From the NCBI GenBank assembly GCA_964058805.1, contig CAXKVV010001868.1, positions 1-54,771 on the forward strand: a stretch of DNA of 54,771 bases, given 5' to 3'. Below, piece by piece: positions 21,828-34,490 of this stretch; the stretch's first letter is position 1, and the number at the start of each line of letters is the position of its first letter. The translations under genes and the position numbers were made by a program. The stretch is from Schoenoplectus triqueter. Lineage: Eukaryota > Streptophyta > Magnoliopsida > Poales > Cyperaceae. The notes beneath the pieces are model-generated. The model made no database searches and had not been told where the DNA came from. It saw only the letters and a program-made list of their open reading frames with translations.

Positions 21828-24800
21828 CGCGAGAGAAACCATTGCCGAAATGCGAATACGGGAAGCTCAGGGATTGTCTGGTCCAGCCTCTGCGGAAAAC
21901 ATTTATAACCCTAGTTAAGTTATTCCTGGCCCATATTTGCATATATATCATAATGTTCATTTTTTATGAAGATATATATGGAGTAGAGTATTAAAATAAA
22001 CTCGATAAATAAAACTTGTTTTTAGTATCATATTTATCTCTGACGCTTCTTCTATTCTATTCCATATCTAATGATCAATTCTTTACTATTTCTTATTAAA
22101 ACTCTTTAAATTCTTTCATATTTTGTCAGAATCTAAAGAGGAAAATCAACTACCGACAAATCTGTGGTTTAAAAATAGAATTGACGCAAATACCCCCCTT
22201 AAAATATATCAAATCTGTGGTTAAAATGGAATTGATGAAAATACCCAACAGATTTTAAGTTTGTATCTTCACTTTGTGCCGCGACCAGGCCTATTCTCTG
22301 ATAAAAGAAAGTACGTCTATGACAGTCAATTTTAGTCATTTCCGCAATACTATTGTGGAAGCAAAATACAAAAAATAACAAAGGGGATAAACAGAAGTGG
22401 GTAAGTGCCAACTGGCAAATCTGATACCCGTTCAGAATTCAGATCTATACTTCTATACTTCTATACTATTATATAAAGTATCTAAGAATTTGATAATCCA
22501 TTTTTTATCATGGTATTTTTTTATTATACCCATTTTATCCCTCAATTAGACGGATAATGTTTATTTTTGATTGATCGAACATATGTGATCGCGTCCATTG
22601 ATCCCCTCTTTCTCTCTATTTCTTTCCTTTATATATTATTATTTTTTTTATTTAGCAACCTTGTACATATTAGGTAAGAAATTAATGGTGATAATATATG
22701 TCAGAATAATTTACTTTTCTTGCCACAAAAATCATGAATTATTAACTCATATTGTGCAAAAATTTCATCCAAGATTAAATATAGTCTTTATTATAGATTT
22801 TCTCTATAATTTGGTGAATTTATAATTTAATATTAGATAAATATGAATTTTTTTTATCTTATAATATTTTAATATTTAAATAAAAAAGTCTGCTGCAACG
22901 CGCGGGTATATAGCTAGTAAAATATAAAGAGAATTAAGTTGCAACGCTTTTATCTCAAATGTTATTGCAGTTGTTATAATGGTTCCAATAATATGCAGAT
23001 GAAGCCTTTTCTTTTTTGTTTCATCCATTGTGATTACATTTTTTTTAGGAAAACATTGTGATTACATATATTCATCTATGTATTATTATTTATATATCAT
23101 GTTACGTAAAACAATGTCAATAAAAAACAATGCAGTAAAGAAAAATGAAGAGAAAGTAGTATTGTCTGTGAATTGTTATGGTGATGTCTTTTAAAAATAT
23201 AAAAATTCATACGAAGATAAAAAAAATAAAAATAAAGATAATTTAGTAATTAATGTAAATTTCAATCATGAATATATAATTAATGTAAAATAAATATAGA
23301 ATTAAGAGGAACGTTGATATTCAGAATTTAAGAAAAGTTAAAAATTATAATTAATGGTAATCTAAGAAAAAAAGAAAATAAAATAAGACAATTGTACTCC
23401 TAAATTATGCAGCATTTCGTGTAATAATCAAAATTAAGAGAAAATTATAATTTCAACACAAATGATCATAGAGATAGTAACATTATTTGATGAATAACTT
23501 AATTCGATGACTGATATTAAATTTAGAAGTTCAACAAAAAATCTGGACCGTTACAGGATCAGAACAGTTACATGCTTAATAAGGAGTAGAAATAAAGATA
23601 CAAAAAGATTTTTCAGTGGACCATTGACTAATTGTACTTACTTTTTTAATTTATGTGAAAATTTAGTATTTGAAACAGATGTCTAAAAATTTTAGAAGTA
23701 ACATGTGATGTGCATAATAATATATCCAATCAATTGGTTCGCTATTTAAAATGTTAGAAATATTTTTGATAACTAATTCCATTGATACAAGTTTGACACC
23801 AAAACCTTAAATTCATTGCACAATATAAATGCACGTATTTTTAATATTTGTAATGTTAATATTACTAATTGGAAACAAATTACCAATTTTATCACCTTTT
23901 ATCTTCATTAACTTGTTGAAATTGTGTATTTTCCAGAAATGCATGTTCGTTAGTGATTCAATGAAATGCATATCTGTTGAACGGTCAACATGCGCTCGAG
24001 CAGCGCCCTCGCGACTCCAAATTCCAATGATTCTAATCTCCGCCATTCTATTAAGTATTTATGAATTTATTTTTTTATGCAAATTAATTACGTTGTTATG
24101 CATATTAAATCTGATATGTTACACATTATTTATGTTATTTTGCATATTATTTATTTTTATTATGTACATTAATTATGTTATATTACACATTATTTATGTT
24201 ATGTTGTATCTAATTTCTTGTATTATGTACACTAGTTATGTTGCATTGCACATTATATTATTTTAGGTGTATCTAATTTTATTTTGAGGAGGGTTCTAGT
24301 GCTGCCACATTTGTGTGCCACAAAATGTCTCAAACTTACTTTTAATTTTATGTTTCAAAATTTAAAACTCAAATCTCAAATTTAAATTGTTGATTTTGTT
24401 ATTTTTTATGATGATGTATACTCCTAAATTTTCATAATATTTAGAGGTAGTTTTAAAAAATGAATACAAAAAATTAACTAACAAAACTCTTCCAATGAAT
24501 TAAACAATTCAGTAACTCCACGGCTCCACGCTATTTTTTCTTCTCTATATTACTACTTAATGAAAACAATTTATAATCATGTGTCAATTTATCTTTATAA
24601 ATGTTGCAACCCAGTCCATATAAAGAACTGGTTTTCAAAGTCTTATAAATTTCAGATACTGTCAGGTACCCAATTCTAACAATAGCGGGTTAACCCTAGA
24701 TGATCCAGTCTTCAAGAAAATCTCAATAAAATCTATAAATTAAAATTCCAGTTTATTTAGGAATGTACCGTTGGAAATTGTCAAAACACAGGAATTTGTT

Positions 24801-25895
24801 CCCCTGATTTTGCTAAAAACTGCGCCAGATCATACCAGAACCATACTGGTATGAAAAAAAATTATGTTACTGATTGGTACCAATAGTTCAAAAGGCTAAA
24901 GCCTCATATAATAATCCGCTAGCGTGGCCAACGGTCACTTTCAATTACTGATAGTTAGAAATAAATTCATATATTTTACCATTCCATGAAGTTAACACAT
25001 AACAGTAACAAGGGGAGAGTCAGTTGGACACGCATCTTCAGGTGAGATTTTTCATCGGAGAGTTTTTAAAAATTAATCATAACGGCTCGTTTTGATCACA
25101 ACAGCTGTGGGAAAATTTAAATAGAAATTTTAATGTACAAATGACTTATTATCATTAAATCAGGATTGTTAATCTCTGATCGAACAGATCAGATCAAAAG
25201 CATTCTACCTATTGAGTTTTTTTTACTCTGTACAGAGGATGTGGTTTCGAGTCGGTTACCCTGGCGTAGACCAAAAAGGCTTCACTATTGTAGAACTTCA
25301 AAGTATAATTTACTGCGGCCGGTACGACATGTACAAACCGGATGAGAGAAGTATTACATACAATTCAAGATTTAACCTCAAAGATCTTGTTTCTGATTGT
25401 GCTGTCCAGATTTTAACAAAGTCGTCTGTAACTGTGTGTCTTTCTTTTATTAAACAAGTAACTTTAATTTATCTTTGTTTATAGAACAGGTCGTTAGGGC
25501 AGCTTACTGGGTAATCAATTCTTGATCATCCGTATATATTTTTGGAACTCTTCAGATTTCATTAATTATAAATAGCAGTAGTACAGTAACCGCTACTTCC
25601 AAATCGGAAGTCAACAAATAAACAGAAAAAAGGGGGGGGAAATGATTACCCAGTAAGAGAACCGCAGTAGAAAAATAACATGTCTTCTATCAGAGAGCCG
25701 CATAAACAGAAAAAAAAAAGGAAAAAAAAAATTAAAAGACATGCACGTAGCTTTAGCAACAACAAATAAAATATCCAAGAAATTTAAGATAACTAAACCC
25801 TTCAAAACCTCTAAAGTAGCCTAAACATAAACCACCACCCCATATATTGTAGAGCATAACTCAGTTGAATGCTACAATACAAAGTACGAATAATT
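21828..25895. other. intergenic region between DnaJ-like and cpRNP genes
   Basis: The first few hundred bases would hold the DnaJ-like promoter and 5' UTR on the minus strand. A short Helitron-like element lies at 22444-22917. From about 24060 to 24260 there are degenerate AT-rich repeats built on TTATGTTA and ACATTA words. No supported gene was found; short frames at 23829 and 25212 have low-complexity or unrecognisable products. Confidence 0.6.
22444..22917 (+). mobile_element. short non-autonomous Helitron-like element
   Basis: It starts A|TC with three imperfect CTATACTT units, then TACTATTATATAAAG, and ends with a GC-rich segment TGCAACGCGCGGGTATATAG followed by CTAG|T. A 5' TC, a 3' CTRR preceded closely by a short GC-rich hairpin-like segment, and insertion between A and T are Helitron hallmarks. 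The 474-bp interior has no coding capacity. Confidence 0.6.
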
Positions 25896-28199
25896 CTAAT
25901 ATTGTCTACGAGGAGGCCTTGGCTCTGCCATGGAAACCCTAATCGTTCTTCCATCCAAATCCTGACAAATAGAAGGCATCAGATTAGTAAAAGAATAAGA
26001 ATGTAAAATTTTGCTTGTATTTCAATTTTATTTTCTCTTCTATCTTTATTTGTAATCAACTTTTTTCGATTTGATTTAATGAAATTTGCATAGTAGGCTA
26101 TTCGCCTACTACCTCAAAAAAAAATGGATAAAGCTGAAATTTTCAGACGGCACACAATACAGGTACAGCGACTGTATCTGTTACAGAATCGTAGACTAAT
26201 TAAATTTCAACAGTTACATGACTCACATTGAACATAAGCCTTCCGATTCAACCACTTTTTCATGGTCGGAGTAAAGAAACTGTGAAATCAGCTTCCGAGT
26301 ACAATAACTATTTTCTGAGAGTAAATACTTACAGCTCCATCCAATGAGGCGATGGCATTGTTGACCTCCTGGGAACTGCCATATGTGACAAAGCCGAAGC
26401 CCCGAGACCGGCCACTCTCCCTATCATAAACCACTTTAGCATCTAGAACCGTCCCTTGCTCACTGAACAGTGTCTTGAGTGTAGAGGTGTCAACTCCCCA
26501 TGAAAGATTTCCCACATGGACCCTGTATGATTCATCTATTTGGGCCCCACCTCGAATACCTCTTGCCGGGGCTGATTCATCTCTTGGTGGTGGTGGGCCT
26601 GCCCTAACCCTTATCTCTCTCCCTTCTAGCAACTGTTTCATAATGAACAAAAAAAATAAGGATGAATATATTTGTACTGCAAGAGTGCAAAACTAGCTTA
26701 ATTATCCTTGTGGCATTTTTTAGTGCTACATGGTTACCATGGTATTTCTGAACCTGCCAAGCTTGTCAATAGACAATGGACTAGACAACACAAACAACAG
26801 AAGGTAATGAAAGATGAGAAACTAAACAAAAACTGAATTAGCAGGCCCTGACATCACCATTTCAAGTACTGGAAATGTTGGTACTGTTATTCTGTCTTAT
26901 AATGCTGATGAATTTTCTCATACCATATAACTTAGAAATCTAGAACAAATGTTCATGACAACATAAATAGTGCATCTAACAAGCACTCACAGATCCATCA
27001 AGCTGCTGAACAGCTGAAGCAGCCTCTTCTGCGCTTGCCATTGTGACAAAACCAAAGCCGCGGCTTCTTCCAGTCATTTTATCATATATAACCTAAACAT
27101 AAAAAATACTAAATGATTAATTACAATTATACAAGAAAAATAATACTCAAAAAGTTGAAAGGAAAATAATGAGATGTCTCTACTGCAAAAGCCAGCTCTT
27201 ATTTTCCCTTCTTTGCAGACTGCATTGCTTAAATATACGAATGAATCCTAGGATTTATCACACAAACAACATTATGCTCCACAATACTTCAAAAATTACA
27301 TGTCCTTCCAACCAACATTGTTATTCATAAAATCCTAAATTAATCAAATTACTCTTCTGCCATGTTTTTCTTAGATACAGTGCAATTAATACCACAAGAA
27401 GGGGGAATGCATACAACTGATTAGAGAAAAATATGTATACCTCAACCATCTCAACCTCCCCAGCATCGCCAAAAACACCAGCCAATTGAGCACTATCAAC
27501 GCTGAAAGGGAGGTTCCCAACAAATAACTTTGCATTAGGATCAATTTCAACTTTCTCTGTCACTTCCTCTGGTTCTTCTTCATACGAATCCTGAAACACA
27601 TGTTTAAATGTGTAAAAGTCAGCTTCCTATAGAACCAGAGTTTTTGCAAACCACCCCTTATATAAATAATATACTTTTATAACCATTTGAAATACGTGCT
27701 CAAGTCAAATACAGTATTTGCACAGAATTCTCACAACTCGCCGCAGCCTAAACTCATTCAGCTGCAATTGCTAGCTTTCCTGGTATTTTTTTCTTCTAAG
27801 CTCAATGATACTAAAAATCAAGCAAATCTCACAGCAGTATAATTTCACCTTCATATCAAAAAACTACTTTTAACAAACTAAATTAATTATTCTTACACAG
27901 CAAAGTAATTATACCTCTGAAGCGAAACCCAAGTCTTCGTCCTCCTCAGATCCTTCCTCGTCTTGTTCCATCTCCAAATCTGACATCACAACTCTCGTCA
28001 CGAAGCCGAGTTCGAAAGGTCGTGCCTTCCTGACAAGAGGCGAAATAGAGCATGACGAGGCGAGCACGGCAAGTGGTTCCACGAGTGAGAATGGTTTCGA
28101 CGGGAGGCCGAGAGATACGACGACTCGCGATTGCGAGGATTTAGACAGTGATAGAGTTTTCAAGAGTAAAGAAGAGGACGTGGCGGCGGTAGTAGCCAT
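25896..28199 (-). CDS. CP29: 29-kDa-class chloroplast ribonucleoprotein (two RRMs)
   Basis: A nuclear-encoded RNA-binding protein imported into plastids. The family binds chloroplast mRNAs and supports their stability, processing and editing. Exons: 27915-28199, 27441-27590, 26991-27092, 26333-26632, 25896-25961 (903 nt, 300 aa), every junction in phase 0. Residues 1 to about 60 are a Ser/Ala/Leu-rich transit peptide. An acidic segment (about 72-115, many Glu/Asp) precedes RRM1, with RNP2 LFVGNL at 117-122 and RNP1 RGFGFVTM at 156-163. A Pro/Arg linker with PPPP follows. RRM2 has RNP2 VHVGNL at 217-222 and RNP1 RGFGFVTY at 256-263. The end is RPPRRQY, as in cp29 proteins. The linker lacks the Gly-rich stretch of some cp29 members, and cp31 is the main alternative assignment. 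Confidence 0.93.
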
Positions 28200-28414
28200 T
28201 TGAGGGGTTTGGGGGGTTAGAGATAAGGTTGTGAGGTGGCGAGAAGGGTTTTGAGAGGAAAGGAGAAGGAAGATAAGTGTGGTTTTATAAAGAGAACAGG
28301 ATATGGTTTGGTGTTGCGATTTTTCCCTTTTGTGATATTTTTCTCAGAATTGTGCTTGTTTCCTTGTGACCGTTTAGAGAAGATATTTTATAGAACGGGC
28401 CGAGCCAGTAAATA

Positions 28415-28420
28415 TGGGCC
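28415..28420. promoter_or_regulatory. TGGGCC site II-like motif upstream of cpRNP gene
   Basis: TGGGCC, read as GGCCCA on the gene strand, lies about 216 bp upstream of the start codon, with a further CGGGCC at 28396-28401. Site II elements are common in promoters of plant organelle and translation genes and are bound by TCP factors; use here is inferred. Confidence 0.35.
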
Positions 28421-29265
28421 GGTCTTGAGTAAGATATCGTTTCGGGAGATTTGTTTGTCCCATGTGGCCGCTCAGAAGAAGATAAATAAACGGGCTGGGT
28501 TACAGATTTAGGCCGTGCTCAAGTGATTAATTTTGGTTTCAAAATTTATATCAACCATCAGATAGAACTTATTTTTATTTTCATATTTCGTTCCAATTTA
28601 AATATTAATTTTTATTATTTTTATTTCAAAGTTGTTATTTTTCACTAATATATGCATTAGTGTCTGTGAAGAGCATTTATTTGTCTATGTTCCTCTTTTT
28701 AGTGAATACGTCTTTTTAATCTGTATATGAAAAATGTAAGTCCACGTTAAAAGATAAGCATGCTACGAGGCATGTCTAGTTCAAACTTGACTTGGTTCAT
28801 TGCTAAAATTAGAGTTATATTGCGAGTGTGATAAGAAACTTCATCCAAGCCACAAATGCATTGGCAAGAGTATTTGCTGCTCGGGGTGACAACAACAACA
28901 TAAGGATGAAACTTGAGGGTAATATTGATAAAATTATAATATGTGCTCTAATAAATAACGCTCCGAAACAAACTTGACAAATCAAATAACACTTTTTTCA
29001 AGATTTGAGCAATCTACCACCGTTATTGCTCTGTTTTGACTTTTGATATTTTATTTCATCATTTTGCTTCAATATCTTACCACTTAATTATTGTAGAAGA
29101 AAGGCCTACCAAATTAAGAAGCATGACTTGTTAATTTCTATATTATGCTCGATTAATATCAACAATATTGATAAAACCAATGTTGTGTGAATCTCTCTTG
29201 TGTGAGGATGAAAACAATGTAGTGTGAGAAAGTAGCTGTACCACCCCAAAAGTGCAGTTTTTTTG

Positions 29266-29479
29266 TTATAATTATTCATATAATTCTAATTTTAATAATA
29301 TGAGTGATAAAATTAAAATTTTAAGAATGGTAGTGAGGCACTGTCAGTAACGCGTTGCAAACAAAAACAGTGTAGTTTATACAGCGCCACTGGCAGTGAC
29401 GTGTTGTCATTCGTATTCTTAAAATTTTAATTTATCACTCTTATTATTAAAATTAGAATTATCTAAATAATTATTATAA
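29266..29479. mobile_element. foldback MITE
   Basis: The left arm (TTATAATTATTCATATAATTC, TAATTTTAATAATA, GAGTGATAAA, AAAATTTTAAGAAT) is repeated inverted in the right arm (ATTCTTAAAATTTTAATTTA, TATTATTAAAATTAGAATTA). The centre carries CACTGTCAGTAACGCG and CCACTGGCAGTGACG. About 75 bp of each arm pairs well and there is no coding capacity. It looks related in layout to the element at 5030-5435. Confidence 0.8.
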
Positions 29480-32400
29480 AAAGAAACTTGCAAAAGTGGT
29501 GAGGTTATTTTTTTGTAATAGAAAACAAAGCAATCTGATTTGCAACACATTGTTACGCATACGAAATTCACATGACATAGGATTTGTCTTGTCACTCCTG
29601 TCATTGGAGTTCGGAGTTCGGAGTTCGAACCCGCTCTTCGGGCTGAGAAATTTTGATATTTCGAATTTTATTAAAAAGCTATCTAGAAGCAATTTGTATT
29701 GTCATTCATCAGTGACGTCCAAAACAGCAATAGTAAACATTATAAGATATCGAATTCCAATACATACTGTCATTCACGAAATACTCGCTGATAAACAAAA
29801 CGAAATGAAAAATATTGATATTCTCATGATCTGAGATTAATATAAAACAAATATAAAATGTCGAATCATTAAGAAAAAATAACGTACTTCTTAACATGAT
29901 CTGAGGTTAATATAAAATTAGGAAAAATTGTTCTCAGTGGATGATCATTTTAATTCATTAAAGATATCAATGTATATTTAGCTTTGAGATTAAAATGTGC
30001 ACTGAACAACCACAAAGACCGCTCTAAATCTAAAGCTATCATATTTTGAAAGAGAGGACCACTTGACAAGTATTTGTTTTGATAATTTTAATTAGGTTTG
30101 TAAACTAGCCGAATCGAGCTTAGTCAAGTCAAGTTTGAGATCGGCTTATTAACTTAACGAGTAAAAAAATTTAGCTTGAGATTGACTCGTTAAGTTAACG
30201 AGTGAGCTACTCGTTAGCAGCTCAATTAATAATTAATAATATTTTAAAAATTAACAAGATTCAATGACAATAAAGTTTTATGCATATTTCACAAAATTAT
30301 TTCATATATATAATAATAAATATTAATAATTTAACGAGTCTAACGAACTTTACAAGCGAGTTAGATCTAGCTCAAACTTGATTCATTAACTTAACAATCT
30401 TAATGAATGAACCAAATTCAGATCGATATTGAGAGATCTACGAGTTGTGAGTTTTTCCGACTCCTAATTTTAACAATCTTTAAAAATGCTGCTGAAATTT
30501 GAAATCTAATATTATAGACATGCTATACATAATGGGAATGAAAATTAGCAATGTATGTTTTATCTCACATAGGAAAATCTGACGAAACAATATGAATATG
30601 AATAGTATAGACTATAAAGTATAATATAGGTACCATTTAGTTATTAATCCGCAATATGAAGTGTGTTTGTCAAATATCACGAGTAGAAAACTAATCGGTA
30701 CAAATCAAAAGTGTGAAAAGACAATAATTATCAAGATAACGAATTAAAAAGGATGATTATCGCTACATAAATTTTGACAAAAGTTTTTTTTAGATGTCAA
30801 AATTACTTTTTCGAGAATCCGTTCCGATATCGTTTATCGGAGAACGACAACAAAGCAAAAAAAAAAAAGAATTGGATCATTCCTAAATTTGGGACAAACA
30901 GTATTCTTTTTTCTCTAAACTTTTTTTTCTCCCGAAACTACCTTAATAAGAATGATTTTAGAATGCGAGTTTTGGAGATGAAGAAATCTACACCATCCTA
31001 GTTTCCATACTTTTTTTTTGTTTTTTTACAGTTTTGGAACGAACTAATATATTTTTTCCTGTACTAAACATAAAAAAGTTCGGTAGGTGCAGACTTAAAA
31101 CTCAAAAGGTCCATTGCTTTTATGTTTGTAAATTTATTCGTTACTAGAATTATTCTTCAAACTTCATCCAAAATTTAAATAGAAACGATTCGGATGAGGC
31201 AACTGAGTAATTTACAAACTAATAATTTATTTGAAGAATAAAACAGTGCTCAGTCATAAACGCATGACCTACCGCATAATATTTAGGTGTCGATTCCACA
31301 AAACTTGATTAATGTACTGATATAAATAATTTCTTTAAGCTACACAATAAAATTTGGAGTTATATCTAAACTAATTAAATTATAAAATAAAAGTGATCCG
31401 GACAAAAATTAGAATTTTATCAATATAAAATAAAATCTAGGATCTCAACATCACTGTCAACTAGCTGATAAGCTTCAATTATACATTATATCTGATTAGT
31501 ATTTTATCTAAAAAATTATGCATTTCATGTTAATTACGATTAATTCCTTTAGTTTTTATGTCGAGTTCGAGATACTGGTGCATTTTATGTTGGATTTCAG
31601 GTAATGGAGCTTGAACGAGGACATCAACATAATGAATGAATCTTGGAGCGAGATGGATCGAACTTGCACGAAGAAATCAAGTGAAAAGTACTTTATGGAT
31701 AGAATTATGGACCGTAATTATCAAAATTGCGGATCGCAATCCTGGGGCTGTCGACCCTGTTGAAGAATGACCAGAATTGCGGACCGTAATTATTAAGGCT
31801 GGAAGCGCGAATTTGAATTCTAAGAGCGTTTTTTCACAAGGATCAAAAGGAAAATGAATCACTTCGTCTCAGACATCTCTTAACACTATGAAAAACTTAT
31901 CCCAAACAAAAAAAAGGTGAGAACACCATTGGAGAAGAAGAACTCAAGAACCAGGCGAGAAATCGAAGATCTTCCTGGTGTATTCTTTTCTCATATTATG
32001 TTATTGTTTAAACATGAATATTTATGTAATCTTTGACATGATTTATAGCTAGACACCTTTCTAAGGGTCTAGGTGTAAACTCGATAACTCGGATGATTTA
32101 ATTATACTCGTATATTGATCTTTTAGTTCTTATTGTTTGTGATTGTTGTTTTGTCTAAATTGAATGCTTAGTTTTAATCAACTGCATATTACTCTAGAAG
32201 TGAAAGCGGAAATCAAATCTTCTGACTCAAAACAATAATTTAGGTTGTATGGCAAGTACTTAATCGTCAAACCTATTGTCTAAGGGAAAACTGAGGAAAC
32301 CCTAGAAATTGCATGAAGTACCGAAAGACGAAGTACAAAATCTAGGTTATACCGAAGTGATTCATTAATCTTAATGGGCTTAAACTTATAAGGTGAAGTA

Positions 32401-33615
32401 TCTAACCGTGAAATCCAAATTGTTTAGTTACGGTATCAAGCCACGGAAGTGTAAATTTTGTACTAAAATTTGAAATTGAATCCCCAACAAACACTAGAGC
32501 GTATTGAAAGATCAAATAGAGTGAATTGATCAAACGAGTGAGAGTGAAACCGAAAACCCCTAGAACCTTCTATTTGATAACTTTTCAGTTGTTATTGTTA
32601 GATTTATATTTTAATGCACTTTTATTTTAATTCAAAACACCCCGTTCTATTGTTTAGATTAATGAACTTTGAGAAAATCGATAGTTCACCCTTATTCTTG
32701 TGGTTCGACACCCAAATTACTACTTGACTAAGCCGTGCGCTTGCAGCTGAAATTGAGTATAAATTAAGGTACACAACACTAGCGCATTAATCATACTCTA
32801 TTCATATATTTATTCTTTATTATGTGAGAGTTACTGTCTAATTTAGTGCTAAGAGCTTTATTAGAGTTTAACACAATGCTCAAACCGGTCCAGACTTCAT
32901 GATTAAGTGTTTTCGCTTAATTAAGTGCTTCTAACAAGTTAATTTAACAATTCAGAGAAATTCTCATCTAACCTAGACTTTTATGGTTGGATACTTGATC
33001 TAGGACTAGATACCGCTTTTGGATTCGAGTACTATTAGATTTAGGTTAGAAATCTAAATAATTCTCTCAAAATGTATGTAATCTAAGGGTTGTTTGTAAT
33101 ACTATTATATATATTAAATCTATGCAACTTAGGTTTCTAATTCTAAGCAAATTACTAATACAAACATAAATAGTTCGATTCATGCACAAATAGTTCAATC
33201 ATAAAAAACAATTCATAAGAATTCAAGTACAAACATACAATGAGTATGAATAAATCGATGAAAATCAGAAAAAAAAAATAAATAAAAAAGAAGTTACGCC
33301 CGATTATGATTTTCCTTGTGCTTTCTCTCTCCTAGGAAGAAAAATGAAAATCTTCTATTTTCTCTCTCAAGAAACTGCCCAAAAATATCCAGAATTCCCT
33401 ATTAAATTCTGGACCATCTTTTATAAGAAAATTTTATAAAAATAGCAAAAATTGCTCATTTGAACAAGTAGCACATAATACCGTCCAAGTCTTCTATATT
33501 GTCGTCTATATCCAGATGTATTTTGATTTTCGCCTAAGAACGTTGAAAAAATCCAAGCAGATCTCTAAGAAATTATAAATAACCGTCATGAGGTCAGGCT
33601 GAAACTGCAGGCTGG

Positions 33616-33700
33616 GGATCAGACCGATCCAATGGGTTCCCGAGAGGCTCCTATGTCTGGTTGTGGTTCAGATCAATCCAGAATGGATCAGACCGATCCA
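33616..33700. repeat. dispersed 16-bp direct repeat GGATCAGACCGATCCA
   Basis: The exact 16-mer occurs at 33616-33631 and 33685-33700, with a third, drifted form (TTCAGATCAATCCAGA) between them. Each unit is a near-palindrome (GGATC ... GATCC). Confidence 0.7.
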
Positions 33701-34490
33701 AATAGAGGATGAAACTTATTTCGGTTATATTTGCTCATTTGTAGTCTTTTTCGCCTCTAATTTGTGTCATTCTTCTCCATTTTCTTTAGGCTTCACTATA
33801 AACCTGAAAAATCAATAAATCTAGATATTACATTGAACTTGATAATTTAAACCCTAAATCTAATTAACTTTAATTGAATTTAAAAATCTAAGTTTTGAGA
33901 TTATATCACATCTGAAATATAATATTTAAATCTATCAAGATTGTGGAGGAAAAATTTAAATAAAGCAATTCGTAATCATAATTTGCATATGCCAAGCTTA
34001 GAAATAAAAATTGTTTTCAAAAGTTAAGACAGCACATTTGATTTTATAACAAAAAAGAAGTTAAGACAGCACAACTAGTTACGTAATAATTTTTATATAA
34101 AATAAATAATTTATAAACTCTTATAAAACATTAGACGCAATAAATATATTTTAAATTAAGAAAAGGCAAATAGACATGTTAACTATAAATCGTCCGACAA
34201 AAATAAAGAAACAGATCAAACGGTATAAACTTTTTACAAATTCTATTTCTAATTTATTGAATAAAATGTTTCGAATATTTGATACAGTGACTGTATTGTA
34301 GGAATTTGTGATGGAATGATGGAATACTCTAGACCTCTTTAGAACCCTCTTCTGCTCCAAGCTACTCTCTCTACCCTCCACGCCGCTTCTTATACCCCGC
34401 CTCTCTCTCTCTCTTACCCTCGTCAAGCTTTTTTGCGATCGACGCCGAAGATAACCATTCTAGTGTAATCTATTCCGAAGCACCCGCATC

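Larger units (their letters stand above)
28430..34490. other. intergenic region with MITE and old repeat relics
   Basis: No gene was recognised. It contains the foldback MITE at 29266-29479, palindromic words CTCGTTAAGTTAACGAG at about 30190, and a stretch from about 31250 to 33720 with internal direct repeats (31710-31793 and 33616-33700), plausibly remnants of a long-decayed LTR element. The last 150 bases are CT-rich (for example 34400-34416) and would be the p23 5' UTR. Confidence 0.5.

Noticed and set aside
23829..24266. 145-codon plus-strand frame
   Set aside because: The product is a low-complexity Ile/Leu/Tyr/Met run from AT-rich degenerate repeats; no family resemblance.
25212..25484. 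90-codon plus-strand frame
   Set aside because: No recognisable domain, no splice partners and AT-type base use; not supported as a gene.
29600..29650. Possible tRNA or SINE around GGGTTCGAACTCC (minus strand)
   Set aside because: The B-box-like word is present with GGAGTTC repeats, but no A box, cloverleaf or 3' tail could be traced.
34320..34365. Heat shock element upstream of p23
   Set aside because: GAA and TTC words occur, but not with the alternating 5-bp spacing of a heat shock element.
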